From contig MEHQ01003283.1 in the NCBI GenBank assembly GCA_008828725.1, forward strand, positions 170,001 to 234,000: a DNA stretch of 64,000 nt, given 5' to 3'. The translations under genes and the position numbers were made by a program. Numbering within the stretch: the stretch's first letter is position 1; each line of letters opens with the position of its first letter. Below are positions 24,901-32,439 of this stretch, piece after piece. The notes beneath the pieces are model-generated. The model saw only the letters and a list, made by a program, of their open reading frames with translations. It made no database searches and was not told where the DNA came from. Source of the stretch: Saccharina japonica (lineage: Eukaryota; Sar; Phaeophyceae; Laminariales; Laminariaceae).

Positions 24901-27900
24901 CCCAGTCCGTTCCCTGTCTTCGAGGACCTGGTGGTATGAAGGTTGATAGCCCAACCCGGCGTGGATCACTCGTTCGTGTCGTGGAGTTCACAAGCCGTTC
25001 TGTTATGATTTTCTTGGTTCCCCCTTGAAATAAAACCAAAACCACGATAAGATGGCACATCGGTATAGCGATATGGTGGCTTTGTTTACAGGTGGAAGAT
25101 CCAACTCTATGTTTTATTCAACCAAAATGTAATACGCGTACTGCATAGGAGTCGCCCTAAGTACCTGGAATCGGTTCAGAAAACGACAGGGGGAAATTAT
25201 GTCGTTTTATTCCTTGGCTATTATTCCCCTTTATGAAGTCCTGTGGTGGATCGGGACACAATTTCCCCGCTAGCGCCAGCCCTGCCCAGCACCTATTGCA
25301 GGCTTTCTAAAAAACAACGGGGTATGTCACATATCACTGTCTAAGGCTGTTCATTATGGCCAGAATTTCGCCACATATGTGACATGCAAGGAGCTATTAC
25401 GTGCAGCGTTCGTAGCTGACGGAACTCGGGTCGTTCAGCTTGAACCAGCTTGTGTTCGCTTTGGGCAACAAGCTGGTTTGAGATAAAAGACGAAAATTAC
25501 CTCCACCACGAATTCCGGCAGCAGCATCTACTCCAATGGACCACATTTGCTATCACACCGACCGCCATGAACAGCGGAAGAGGGTGACATGACCGTTTTT
25601 ATTGTTGACGAAACTGTGTCCAGACCAACCCCGGGCCTTTAATACGGTCACAGGAGGCGTTTCTAGAAATAAAAACGGTTTTATGATTTTCTTTTCAGAC
25701 GGGGCCGGCTCCAGGTACTGCTGATCTCGCACATAATTTTGCTCTCGTATTTTCTTCCATGGAAGTTGGCATGGAAGTATATTGTTTCCGCCATGGATCT
25801 GTTCTTTACTTCCATGGAAGTTTGAAGTACGTTACCTCCAAGAACTTGTTTTACTTCCAATTTCACTTCCGGTTTACTTCCAGTTCACTTCCATGGAAGT
25901 CTTTTTTACTTCCTCCGTGAACGTTGTTTTACTTAGTGGAAGTAAAACTTGGAACCCAGGAAAGCTTCCATGAATTCACCCCCTGGTCTCATTTGGTACA
26001 CCGTCCCACCCAAAGTGGGCCCATCCCGATTACCAAAACATGGACTACTGTAATTACTAATGGGTTATTATAAACCTGTTTAACGCGCAGCGCGGAACTT
26101 CACTAGAGTAGACCTGTCTAGTGGCCGAAGGCCCTCTTCAAACGGAAACTTGCTTCCATGGACGTAAAAAGAGTGGAAACACAAATGTACTTCCATGGGG
26201 ATGTAAAGCTTACATGGAAGAAACAATACTCCGATGGCTGAAAGTAAAACATTATTTTCATGGAAATACAAAAACAAACTTCCATGGAATGTCAAATTCA
26301 CTTCCAATGCGGGAAGTAAAATTTTACTGTCGTAGATATAAAATTGGGCAATAACCAAAAACGGGTACACCCGCTCCGGTCGGAGTCAAAAACGGGTACA
26401 TAATGGAATCGAGTCAAAACAACACATCCCACGAACCATCACGGGATAGATTGGCCAAAACCACATTGTGTCCGTTTCTGAGGGATAGTGACAACCAGGC
26501 ACACTTGTCGGCGCCCAACTATACACTTAAACGTGTCCACATTATCTTTGGAGGGCTCAGGTCCGGGTGGGATCGGAAGCAGGGCCGAGGGTCAGGGGTA
26601 TTTAGAGGCCGAGGGTTCTGGCGTCGGGCGGCAAGCATGTATGTGTATTTTACTTGGTCTCAGCGTCTATTAATAGCTGAAATGCACCCTATACTACAGC
26701 AAAGCAGTCGTATTACAACCAGTAGTAAAAACACATAACAGGTATGCTGGTACTGCTGGGTATAAATACGACAACATATCATACATAGGTGGATGGTCGT
26801 ATCATTCTGAAGAAGTACGTGCCCAGATGCGTAAAATGGTTGAATAGAGTTCAAGTGAATTGTGAAAAGGCTTGGAAGAAAATGAAAGGGCCAAAATGAA
26901 ACAACGAAAGAGTGGGCGCAGACGCAGTGGAGAGCGAGGCACACTGTAGGCAAGTGGTTTAAGCAAAATTAATAACCAAAAACGGTTGAAAGCCAAGCAT
27001 AATAGACATTTACAGTTGTACCCGGGACATTATCTCTCAAAAAGGGGTACAATTTTGTTTTGGCCAATCGCGTGGCTCGCTGCGTGTGTTTTTTACTTGG
27101 TTCCAGGGTGTACCCGTTTTTGAGTGAAAACCGACCGGGTATACCCTTTTTTGGTTATCGCCCTATAAAATTTACTTCAATGAAAATATAAACTTCCATG
27201 AACGTATTTTTTGTGTGCTTCCATGGAAGCGAAAGTTACTTCCCTGGAGGTAAATACAAAAGGGAAATACTGTGGTGGATCCGGTACTCCAAGTCATGTC
27301 TGTCCAATTTCCCCCGCGAAAAAGCGATTGTTTGACCTGCCTATATTCAATACTACTGTAAGCAAAACACATCGCCAAAAAATGATTATATACTGAAACT
27401 AAGTAATTACGAGGCATTGTGTTTTCTGCACTTTCTCTTTTTTCGCACAAACAAGCAAAAGTGTCTACCGGTATGCCTTTTTTGGCGATAGACCCTGAGG
27501 CTGTGCACATGCTATTTTGCTTTCTCGCAGGACTGGTCCGCGGTTTTTTCCGCTTTTTGTTTTTTTCGAGAATAGTTGGTCTAAGGTGGGTCAAATGTTG
27601 CAAAATAGAAAACGAGACAGAAAAACAAAATCATGCAAAATGATAAATGATAATGAAACGCGTTGGGTAAGGTGTTCGTAAGGACTCTTATTAATTGAAG
27701 ATGTGTGCAAATAATCACTGTCCGGCTCGTAAAAATGGCGTGGACACTACAATTCAGTAGATTTTCTTCAACCAGCCTGCCTCTATTACCCCAATAGTTT
27801 TGTCTGGAGAGCCCAACTGAGAAACATGCTTTTGTACAAGAAACGGTATTCTTGTATACTCGCTCCCAAGGAATGCCGTATGTATAATTCGTGATCACTG

Positions 27901-30900
27901 GTGGAAAGCAGTAACAAATACGAATAATCCTTTTTTTCTTTTTTGTTTTCTTCTAAAACATAGCACCAAACACACTTTTATGTTTTTCCGAGGGCACATT
28001 TTCCGGAGAGATGAGACACGTGTCAGGAAATAAAACGAGCTTCGTCAGATTTGATGAGTTGCTTCAGTCCTTAACTTAAGGCCATAAGAGACATACGTAT
28101 TTTTTTCTCCAGGCAAAACATTTGTTTTAAAGCCGCTCACAGCCACTCGCACAGTAGCATGTGCGTCTAATAAGCTGAATATGATAAGTAGTCGTGGGTA
28201 CGCTTATTAGCCCGATGTACTGTAGAGCAATGCCACCTTGTAGGGGCGGCGCCTTAAATATTTCTGAGTTCCTCTTCACATGTGCCGAGCTCAGCGTCTC
28301 ACCCGAAGAAGCTCTTTTCGTGCAAGACCCATCCAGCATTTTCGATGCGTTCCACAGTCCCGCACCAAAACGCCCTGTTAGGCCGGATATTATGCTGTAT
28401 TTTTTTTGTGATTGAAAACGGAAGGAAGTCGGATTTTTCACCGGCAACAAATCCCACCACATCGTTATTCGGTGTGCCATCTTATCGTGATTTTGGTTTT
28501 ATTTCATTGGGGAAGCTTGGGGGAAGCAAGAAAATCAGAACATAACTGAGATTTTGAACTCCACGACACGAACGAGTGATCTATGCCGGGTTGGGTGATC
28601 AACCTTCACCACCAGGTCTTCGAAGACAGGGAACGGACTGGAAACCTCCTGCGGAGCTGCGTAAGGGCTTGTCTAGTCGCTGTGGGCCAGCAAGGAGCTC
28701 TCGCTCTCACGGAGCATGAGCTGCTGTAGTGGTCGTAGTCAGAAAAAAAACGTTAGATTGTGTTGGTTTGTTTTGGCGATGGCGCAGCTGCTGCTGTGCG
28801 GGCACAACACATGTGTTTTGGCCATGGCGCAGCTGCTGCTGTGCGGGCACAACACATGTGTTTTGGCCATGGCGCAGCTGCTGCTGTGCGGCCACAACAC
28901 ATGCGATGGTGGCCAAGGTGCTGATGCTTTCCCTCTCCCTGGTGGTCGATGCACGAGTGCTGTGTCCAGCTGTGTACAAGAGTAGCCAAGCACGTACATA
29001 GCGCCGTGATCCGTCGCGAGCCCACAGTCTATAACCCATACAAAATTGTTGAATGCCTCCGAGGTCTCGTGCAAAAGCGTTTTCAATCACTTTCTGAAAT
29101 ATCACCAGGTGGTTGAAAAAGGCCGCCAAAAAAAACCATTTGGTCAAATTTTATCATCGATAAAATCGAGGAGGAACATTTTTTCCACCAAACAGGCCCC
29201 ATAAGACGCGATTTTGATCAAATCTGACAATATTTGGGATTAGATACCCCGAAACCTCCGTAAAGATTAACATAATCACCAAAATAATACTGCATAATAT
29301 CCGTCCTTAACAGTAAACGCATCATCCTTTAACCGGCACTTTTCTGACTTGAGCAGCTCAAGTTATCGACGCGTGCTACAATAGAGGCCGCAAATTTCTG
29401 GCCGAATTTGTTATTGAAAAACGGGGAACTCCTTAACCCCAAATCGTCGTTTTTTTTTTCATTCTTGTGTTGAAACATTTTTCGTTTTTTGCTTCTGCCA
29501 TGGGACTGTTCATCGGCCATATGATATATAGCTGGTCGTACATAGCACTTTTAATTTTCCTCCGAAATCAGTTTTTGGGCGGGGGTATATACAGTAGAGC
29601 TCCTCCGGTTGACCACGCTCAGCAAAAAAAAAAAAGCATGGTACACCTCTTACCGCCGTGGCATGCGTCTTTTTCTTATAACTATTGCCCCAGAAGGCAA
29701 ACAATTAACTGCAAACCACTATTACGGGCAAGGACCATAGTAAACACTAGTAAATAGGGACCTACGGTACACACGAAAAGCTGTATATTTATCTACTGTA
29801 TATTTACTAACGATATTGGGTCCCCTATTTACTATGGTCCTCCGTAATACCAATCCTATCAATGGCCGAGGCTACTACGGTGGCTTTAGAGACCACTCGC
29901 GCGAGGGGCCTACCGTAGATACCAAGTATTGGCTGTTTGCACCCTTAGCCCCTAAAGAACCGGTCCCAGGTTTTTGGGGACAAAACATATTTTGGGATCC
30001 GTGTAGGATACGTTTTGCAGTTCTGAAACAGGGTTAAGCTTTTGGGTTTTGTTTTGGGTTCGCTTGAGGCCGCTCGCACGAGTGGCCTCTTTCCTATATC
30101 AGGATGTTTTTTCACTTCGCACGCTTGGGAGCTTTTGTGCCTTTACGATTTCGCGATAGGCTGCCGGGATGGAACTTGTTCGTGGCTTTGCGCCAACAAT
30201 ACGATTCAACCCTTTCAGAACTGCCCCCCCCCGGGTTTGGAGACTTATTACGTGTAAACATTGTGTTGAACTCAGGGTTCTGCTTGAATAGCGGTATTAC
30301 CCACTCTATCGGATTAGCGGGGTGGGCATGAAGAAACGCTGACCCTGTGCACCGGTATATCGGGACCCCCTCCGTTTTGGTGTACTCGTACTGTACGAAT
30401 GGAGATAATATGTTTTGGTTATTGGTAATTTTTTCATGAAAGCAAGACGTTGATCTGTTCGTGCAGGTTTTTAGTGGGTCGTGTAGAACCATTTTGTTAA
30501 ACTAGGTGGTGCAGATGGTGCTACCCCCCCCAACGTAAGCCCTGGTTCCTCATGGCCAACGTTCGCAACGGCTAACGATGTAAAACACAAACAACGTTGC
30601 AACGACATCGTTCGGGGTGATCAATGCCCATTTTGAGAAACCTAATATTTCGTCAGTCGTAACATGTTTCGGGTGAAAAGCACTAACCACCTATCGTATA
30701 ATAGCATGCGCCCCGCTGAAAGGGAGAGAGCATACGATACTAGACACATGTTTTTCTCTACCCTCCTCGGTGCTTCAGTTGTTCGCGTCCCCCTCCGATT
30801 TGTAGCGTTTGTTCGGTAGTCGCCCTTGTCATGAGCGAAAACACGCCAAGAGGGCGGGGCCTGTTTCTCCTTCTTGAATGCTCCTCTCCTCCTTGATTCC

Positions 30901-31906
30901 GTGTTGCATCACCGAATGTGTATATCCTCCCTGCGTCCCGATTCCCAGCTCATGGCCCACACGATTTAATATCGACTGTTCCCTCCCGCCCATATTTCCT
31001 CCTTGCTTCTATATTGTCCTCCTTGTACGTTTTCTCCCTTCCGGTTGCCTACCGACCAAAACGCCCTGTTGTCCTCCTCTCTCTCCATCTGTCGTGTTTG
31101 TACGATTGCCTCTACAATATGCCCTCCTCCATTGCATGTACCTTGGTTGTGTAGTTCGTGCTAATGTCTTCCCTTGTCTTTGCCTACTTATTTGTTTATA
31201 TGTATTGCCCTCGCACGTATGTGATTACGACTTGTTTGTGTCTTGCGTCATTTTCATACGGTTTCTCAATCCCTCGCTTGTTGTTGTTTTGTTGTTTTCA
31301 AGCCTCCACGGCTGGTGGGGGTAAAAATAAAGTTCAACTTAACCGCTCTTCCACATGAAACAGAATGCGTCGTGTGCCAAACTATGCTACGCTGTTCCCG
31401 TATTACTCAACGATGGTTCTAATATCCGATGGCGCGATCAAGCCGGTGTCACATGGGTAAACGTTCATCGTCCTATCCGCTTGTATGCTGGGCTTCGCGC
31501 TTGGTGCAAGCAATGTCTGCCTGGTTGGTAAAAACCCAACGTGCTCCGTCCCGGCATTGTAGAGATGTAAGGGCCTATGGTCATACGACTACGGCCGTGC
31601 ATGACATGAGTACACCCGCCCCCTCGAAAGGTATGCGTGGTCAATGGTCCAATGACTAAGGCAAGCAACAAATGAGTACGCCCCCCGCCCCCCCTTTTGC
31701 CCGTTTTCTCTTTTTCCCTTGTTTCCTATCCATCCATGTGTATCTTCTGGTCTTGCTTCAGGCACTTGGACGAAACAAGCCTGAAGTGGGCGTTCTCCTG
31801 CCTCATGGTCGTCATGGGGACGAGGACGGTTGTTGCTGCAAGGGCCGCCTCTGCGGCCTCCGCCGCCGCTGCCGCCGCTGCAGCCGCCATCGCCAGGCGT
31901 GCCTGA
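6807..31906 (+). CDS. TauE/SafE-family membrane exporter, multi-exon gene (5' end not found)
   Basis: Joined exons: 6807-6944, 14944-15035, 16491-16686, 16897-17367, 18700-18768, 22570-22652, 31762-31906. Intron phases agree at all six junctions (0,2,0,0,0,2) and every intron is GT..AG. The product is 397 residues plus a missing N-terminus. Both halves of the family's 4+4 helix fold are visible: a first glycine signature VGMGGGFVAIPSLTG, then HGTSLGAVFATGAAG, then a helix pair; a second signature GVFGVGGGVVTVPAL, then LGTSLAAMVLPALVGS, GTGVGAFVGGKYAA and a last helix near WAFSCLMVVMG. Family members export sulfite, sulfonates or related anions across a membrane; the substrate here cannot be told from sequence. 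Introns reach 9.1 kb and are full of mobile elements. An acceptor at 6806 shows that at least one upstream exon exists; I could not find it in 1-6800, so it may lie there unrecognised or outside the window. Confidence 0.9.
7449..7522 (-). repeat. tRNA-like sequence (degenerate, SINE-type)
   Basis: On the minus strand an A-box-like TGGTCTAGCAGCTAA is followed 35-40 bases later by a B-box GGGTTCGAGTC inside a T-arm-like GAG..CTC stem. The acceptor ends do not pair, so it is not a functional tRNA. It is most likely a tRNA-derived retroposon head. Confidence 0.4.
7900..9676. other. GC-rich block, probably part of a decayed mobile element
   Basis: Base composition is clearly more GC-rich than the flanking intron and matches the adjoining palindrome. 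Several medium-length open frames occur on both strands without recognisable motifs; only 8377-8748 (minus) looks plausible. It has no mirror on the other side of the palindrome, so it belongs to the left copy only. Confidence 0.4.
8377..8748 (-). CDS. unidentified GC-rich ORF downstream of the left zinc-knuckle copy
   Basis: A 123-codon minus-strand frame, open a further 13 codons upstream of its ATG, with protein-like sequence (FGYGRSLRNHFPDRIAITRD, YSAALYYMRRGFDRSFTL, GIILNFHFGETLRISVEAVV). It lies about 1.1 kb downstream of the left zinc-knuckle ORF on the same strand and in the same GC-rich block (7.9-9.7 kb), so it may be the remains of the same mobile element. No reverse transcriptase, integrase or transposase motif is visible. 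Function unknown. Confidence 0.3.
   Translation of the reverse strand: MLRRTFGYGRSLRNHFPDRIAITRDIALYSAALYYMRRGFDRSFTLGSQLLRLPHAAGIILNFHFGETLRISVEAVVALADPECLETCAFRGVSISRLLSVSGGTFPRATCFRLPNLTGHEGQ
9881..10881 (-). pseudogene. gag-like / zinc-knuckle ORF, left copy (frameshifted)
   Basis: The minus-strand mirror of the right copy. The first 275 codons (10881-10054) match it up to the Gly/Pro-rich part; the C-terminal part continues in another frame (10144-9881), so a frameshift lies near 10.10-10.14 kb. This copy keeps an intact C-X2-C-X4-H-X4-C knuckle (CRRCKRSGHRAAKC) preceded by GHSCHSC, which shows what the right copy has lost. The two copies have therefore decayed independently. Confidence 0.55.
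10693..11697 (+). CDS. gag-like / zinc-knuckle ORF, right copy
   Basis: A 334-codon open frame. Residues 30-120 form a helical, charged domain; about 125-280 are low-complexity Gly/Pro/Ala/Tyr sequence with APYASYAPQ repeats; residues about 288-334 are Cys/His-rich (GHSCHSC, then CRHFKRGRHRADTC). The last motif is a CCHC knuckle with its second Cys replaced by Phe. The layout resembles nucleocapsid (gag-like) proteins of retroelements, but no polymerase is linked on this side. The first ~29 codons are antisense sequence of codons ~34-62, because the ORF starts across the palindrome centre, so the present ATG is not ancestral. Confidence 0.55.
   Translation: MVPRMVALFVARDPKRLREQRLHLPHQSFAQPIFERLVWQMQPLLLQALRILRNEQSDHSWHHFEPALKAIISKAITLNLSRDRDALDTTLYRGTEILRNGSDPKHVLRRPTDLLPNVVGVSKATLDSGAAAMRVFFETSGGSKVEGGGGARGFGRAGKASRGGGGHRLPGGQAHYQLTAPTSGPSSFGSDIYAPPGPYAPYASYAPQGGTRPSRPQDPLPRFPRRKAPGSLAHVGAGGDGGREASGGGGGGRGLPAPPGPSSAQVAADRRNCNMMVQTQQEVVPASLQGHSCHSCVTASRNVHHYFQQCDFSACRHFKRGRHRADTCPCPAYP
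11850..12200 (+). repeat. ~180-bp direct repeat next to the palindrome
   Basis: Segment 11859-11985 (GATCGTTGCCGAGTACAACG ... CTCTGTGCCCATCC ... CCCCGGGCTCCG) recurs at about 12042-12182 (GAACGTTGCCGACCACAACG ... ATCTGTGCCCGTAA ... CCCCGGGCTCCG). The left end of the palindrome carries one more copy in reverse complement near 9676-9722. Confidence 0.7.
12804..12925. mobile_element. MITE family 1, copy 2
   Basis: The ends CTATTACGGAAGACTACAGT and CCACCCCGTAATG are mirrored; inside are AAATAGGACCAAAT and GTAGGTCCTATTTACTATGG. Confidence 0.75.
12925..13415 (+). repeat. degenerate ~75-bp tandem repeat
   Basis: Roughly six units, each reading TTCGAC(A/C)..AATGGTTG then a GGCTTG(G/A)AA(G/A)CGCTA block and CGAGTTG / CGACTTGGCCTG. 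A single isolated unit is at 7533-7640 (AATGGTTGAATATG, AAAGTGCTAGCGGTTACGAC) in the same intron. Confidence 0.65.
14048..14112. repeat. short tandem repeat ATACCGCGGTACTC
   Basis: Three 20-21-bp units built on a CCGCGGTACTC core, itself partly palindromic. Confidence 0.7.
14717..14818. mobile_element. MITE family 1, copy 3
   Basis: GGCCATAATAGTAAATAGGA at the left mirrors TATGGTCCCCCGTAATAG at the right; the centre carries GTACACTCAAAAATCTGC and TTTTTGCTAACATG, as in other copies. Confidence 0.75.
14944..15035 (+). CDS. TauE/SafE exon b (HGTSL motif)
   Basis: Ninety-two bases in phase 0 in and phase 2 out, acceptor CCGCAG and donor GTGAGA. It encodes HQAHGTSLGAVFATGAAG followed by SAAYALSGHVDA. 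This is the conserved second helix of the first TauE/SafE repeat, in which the polar HGTS segment precedes a small-residue helix and a GHVD loop. The exon is isolated by an 8.0 kb intron upstream, and the opposite strand carries an unrelated 76-codon open frame that I treat as a shadow. Confidence 0.9.
16007..16056 (+). pseudogene. partial duplicate of TauE/SafE exon c with its acceptor
   Basis: TTCATAGCCCCGCCGCAGCT followed by ACGGCCGTGGCGGGCATGCC is about 80% identical to the acceptor and first 35 coding bases of the true exon (TTCATAGGTCTGCCGCAGCC...). It would encode PAAATAVAGMPAALHP in the same phase, but no helix 4 or donor follows. It is a decoy acceptor 475 bp upstream of the real one. 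Confidence 0.6.
16056..16480 (+). repeat. CCACCC-rich pyrimidine tract upstream of exon c
   Basis: About 400 bp of strongly C-biased sequence (CCACCCCC, CCCTCTCC words) with almost no G. It separates the decoy from the real exon c. A third weak exon-c echo (TTTCAGACGGGCGTGACCGT at 16180) sits inside it. Open frames here are compositional. Confidence 0.7.
16491..16686 (+). CDS. TauE/SafE exon c (helices 3-4 of repeat 1)
   Basis: The acceptor TTTCATAG ends at 16490. The first base completes the Ser codon split after exon b; the donor is GTGAGT at 16687. It encodes an Ala-rich helix (AAAMAVAGMAAAHVGAR), a short turn (TTGISPSSLK) and a hydrophobic helix (LALGVLMIAVSPLLPL), as expected for the end of the first four-helix repeat. 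It ends with a polar tail entering the linker. Two short look-alikes of the 5' edge of this exon lie in the preceding intron (about 16007-16056 and 16185-16220). Confidence 0.9.
16897..17367 (+). CDS. TauE/SafE exon d (linker plus second GGG signature)
   Basis: 157 codons, phase 0 at both ends. The first ~110 codons are hydrophilic and rich in Ser, Glu, Thr and Pro, with loosely repeated STVG / ESS(I/T)ES segments. They form an internal loop between the two transmembrane repeats that is much longer than in typical bacterial members. A Gly run (AGGGGGGS) then leads into VRMFAIGLGSGFLAGVFGVGGG, the start of the second repeat. The intron before it is only 210 bp (16687-16896), by far the shortest of the gene. 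An in-frame ATG at 16846 lies upstream of the acceptor and is not needed. Confidence 0.87.
17724..17836. mobile_element. MITE family 1, copy 4 (diverged)
   Basis: CTATTAACGGGGGAGCATAG and CTATGCCCCCCACCCGTAA are mirrored ends; AATCAGGACCAAAT and TTTTTTGTGTACC are inside. Confidence 0.7.
17838..18240 (+). repeat. ~100-bp direct repeat pair
   Basis: GACTCATCCCAAGGTATACC ... GTTGCAGTTAGTTTTTGCC at 17843 recurs as GACTCATCTCACCGTAGGTATAC ... GTTGCAGTTAGTGTTTGCC at 18140. Confidence 0.6.
18273..18352. repeat. 80-bp near-perfect hairpin
   Basis: Left arm CTCTGATCCGAAATATAAGG (18277 onward, to TTTGGAT) and right arm CCTTATATTTCGGATCAGAG are mirrored over about 33 bp with a 10-base loop. It is in TauE/SafE intron 4, has no coding capacity, and is probably a small MITE. 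Confidence 0.8.
18700..18768 (+). CDS. TauE/SafE exon e (LGTSL motif)
   Basis: A 23-codon exon, phase 0 at both ends, acceptor GCTGCAG and donor GTGTCG. It encodes VLGTSLAAMVLPALVGS plus VTHFKQ, the second-repeat counterpart of exon b's HGTSL helix. The position of the motif right after LGHKE of exon d matches the family order. Confidence 0.88.
18775..19125 (+). repeat. degenerate ~87-bp tandem repeat
   Basis: About four units each carrying GAGGAGGCGT..., a TAGGGGGTAG or TAGGGGTAGCG block and a TTTTTG/GCCT stretch, starting just after exon e. Confidence 0.6.
19419..20232. mobile_element. fold-back element with tRNA-like segments
   Basis: Arms are mirrored about 19828: AGTCCACTGGCCTACCCAGT (19423) against ACTGGGTAGGCCAGTGGACT (20206), GCACTCCCCTC against GAGGGGAGTGCC, CAACCAAACC against GGTTTGGTTG, and the inner AACTAAAACACGT hairpin. 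Two tRNA-like pieces lie in the arms: 19640-19715 (minus strand: A-box TCGTTCAGTGGTTACGAG and B-box-like GGGGGCTCAAATCCC) and 19987-20017 (plus: GTGGGTTCGATTCTCACC). Neither forms a complete tRNA. Confidence 0.65.
20800..21118 (+). repeat. 22-bp minisatellite, about 14 units
   Basis: Units of GGCACTATAGAGGGACCACTAC (consensus split here as GGCACTATAGAG + GGACCACTAC) repeat head to tail with 0-3 changes each. The preceding 150 bp (about 20650-20800) carries the related words GTGCCGGTATTG and TACCGGCACTATATAGG. An inverted relative of the whole element is at 32440-32640. Confidence 0.9.
21119..21238. mobile_element. MITE family 1, copy 5
   Basis: Ends ATTACAGGGGAGCATAGTAA and CTAGGGGCCCCTGTAATAG are mirrored. 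The element sits directly against the end of the 22-bp minisatellite. Confidence 0.8.
21750..21874. mobile_element. MITE family 1, copy 6
   Basis: GACGGAGGACCATAGTAAAC and TATTTTGGTCCCCGGTGGTA are its ends; it shares the internal AACACTAGTAAATAGG insert with copy 7 at 29719, so these two form a subfamily. Confidence 0.75.
22123..22337 (+). repeat. two apparently identical 93-bp GT-rich units, 122-bp period
   Basis: 22123-22215 and 22245-22337 appear base-for-base identical, including the non-repetitive end TGGACGCTGTTTTACGTGTT, and are separated by GGTGGTGGTGGTGGTGATGG-type spacer. This indicates a very recent duplication just upstream of exon f. Long open frames across it are repeat artefacts. 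Confidence 0.85.
22570..22652 (+). CDS. TauE/SafE exon f (helix 7)
   Basis: Eighty-three bases, phase 0 in and phase 2 out, acceptor CTCACAG and donor GTTAGT. It encodes GNLIPRIAVPLALGTGVGAF followed by VGGKYAA, the glycine-rich third helix of the second repeat with its small-residue packing face and a closing KYAA turn. It follows a GT-rich tandem duplication in the intron and is separated from the last exon by 9.1 kb of nested repeats. Confidence 0.88.
22660..24310. other. intron 6 segment without recognised gene
   Basis: After exon f this holds the family-3 repeat (23100-23285), a TCTAGAT-rich patch with CCCGGGAAACC / ACCCGGGTG words near 22800-22950 related to the 19.2-kb element, and otherwise AT-rich unique sequence. 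An 81-codon minus-strand frame (24085-23840) is unconvincing. Confidence 0.5.
23100..23285. repeat. dispersed repeat family 3, copy 2
   Basis: CCCTTTTAGGACTGGAGTCC mirrored by GGGACTCCAGTCCTATAAGGG, then AGAACTGGTCCAAAGAATTTG and a closing AATGGGTTAA, as at 4600-4815. Confidence 0.75.
25740..27268. repeat. ACTTCCATGGAAGT array, copy A (with core, split by a nested element)
   Basis: Many copies of the perfect 14-bp palindrome ACTTCCATGGAAGT or its halves, every 20-40 bp, at 25756-25970, 26145-26335 and 27168-27260. Between the first two blocks lies a conserved core (25975-26145) with CACCGTCCCACCC, CCCGATTACCAAAAC, GCGCAGCGCGGA and GACCTGTCTAGTGG. The block is cut at 26349 by an ~815-bp element. 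Confidence 0.85.
26349..27163. mobile_element. ~815-bp terminal-inverted-repeat element inside array A
   Basis: The left end ATAACCAAAAACGGGTACAC and right end GGGTATACCCTTTTTTGGTTAT are inverted repeats (with further mirrored CCGGTCGG / CCGACCGG). TATAAAATT-like sequence of the host repeat is found on both sides (26335 and 27164). No transposase frame; non-autonomous. Confidence 0.75.
28784..28910. repeat. 45-bp tandem repeat in the right arm (three units)
   Basis: GCGCAGCTGCTGCTGTGCGG followed by GCACAACACATGTGTTTTGG is repeated three times; the left arm has a single unit (24731-24763, complement). This is a post-insertion expansion. Confidence 0.85.
29371..29669. mobile_element. MITE family 2, copy 1
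   Basis: Ends GCGTGCTACAATAGAGG and ACCTCTTACCGCCGTGGCATG (imperfect inverted repeats of GCATGCTACGATAGAGGT), with the internal landmarks GGGGAACTCCTTAACCCCAA, TTTTCCTCCGAAATCA and GAGCTCCTCCGGTTGACCAC shared by all copies. Confidence 0.7.
29719..29849. mobile_element. MITE family 1, copy 7
   Basis: CTATTACGGGCAAGGACCAT and ACTATGGTCCTCCGTAATA are nearly perfect inverted ends; it carries the same AACACTAGTAAATAGG insert as copy 6. Confidence 0.85.
29850..31760. other. intron 6 end: partial repeats and pyrimidine-rich sequence
   Basis: Contains a partial family-3 repeat at 29937-30040, then mostly unique sequence. From about 30870 to 31310 the + strand is T/C-rich, which opens a 148-codon hydrophobic frame. 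I attribute that frame to composition, as it has no recognisable helix pattern and no exon partners. Confidence 0.5.
31762..31906 (+). CDS. TauE/SafE exon g (last helix and stop)
   Basis: The acceptor GCTTCAG ends at 31761; the first base completes the split Arg codon. It encodes HLDETSLKWAFSCLMVVMG, the last transmembrane helix, then a short Arg/Ala tail with a run of about ten Ala (imperfect GCC repeats) and the stop TGA at 31904-31906. The LDETSLKW part corresponds to the 'L..lR..f..ll...g' ending of family members. The poly-Ala tail looks like a repeat expansion of little functional weight. Confidence 0.88.
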
Positions 31907-32439
31907 TCCGGTCTAAACCCCGCCACCAGCCGGGCTACGGTAGCCGCTTGAACATTCCGGTCAACAATTTTGCACTGAAGGGGGCTCCTTGATCACAAGG
32001 AGCTACCCGTCACCTTTGCACTCGATGTGTATTGTATATACCACTTGGCACCCTGCTCCCATTTGGCGCTTCGACCCCGCGGCGGGCCCTTCCCACTTGG
32101 CACCCTGCTTCCACATAAAGAGTGCTGCAGAAATACAGAAATAATTTCCGGTGTTGTGTTTTTTTTTTTTATGATTTGCAAAGCCTATTTGATTGCGAGT
32201 CGGGCTCAGCGTATAGTATTTTCTCGGAACAAGTCGATGGTTGGAGGTTTGTGTGTGTAGAGGACCTCAATGGAGGAGAGACTCAGAAGGTGTCGGTGCT
32301 ATGTGCCCCTACGCAGCACGCGCCCCGTACAAGTATGGCGGCGGCTTTGATTTGTTTTTTTGACATTTGTGCGTGGATGATTGAACGTGCCCGACACTGG
32401 GGCAGCCTTCAACGTGCCCAACGCTGAAGACGCGCAACT

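Larger units (their letters stand above)
24316..29310. mobile_element. ~5-kb element with long inverted arms (24316-25077 / 28457-29310)
   Basis: Arms of about 0.76 and 0.85 kb are mirrored: TTAATCTTTACGGAGGTTTC against its complement near 29258; GGCGGCCTTTTTCAACCACT, CGAGACCTCGGAGGCATT, ATCGATAAAATTTGACCAAA and ATAAGATGGCACA likewise. The right arm has extra copies of a 45-bp unit (28790-28900). The 3.4-kb interior has no transposase, but holds the ACTTCCATGGAAGT arrays and a further nested element. Frames in the arms mirror each other and are not convincing genes. Confidence 0.8.

Noticed and set aside
28707-29147. 146-codon minus frame and its partner at 24424-24834
   Set aside because: They are mirrored translations of the inverted arms, dominated by the 45-bp repeat, with no motif.
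30878-31324. 148-codon hydrophobic + strand frame that could be a membrane protein
   Set aside because: Sequence is T/C-rich, and the hydrophobicity follows from composition; there is no family motif and it lies inside the last TauE/SafE intron.
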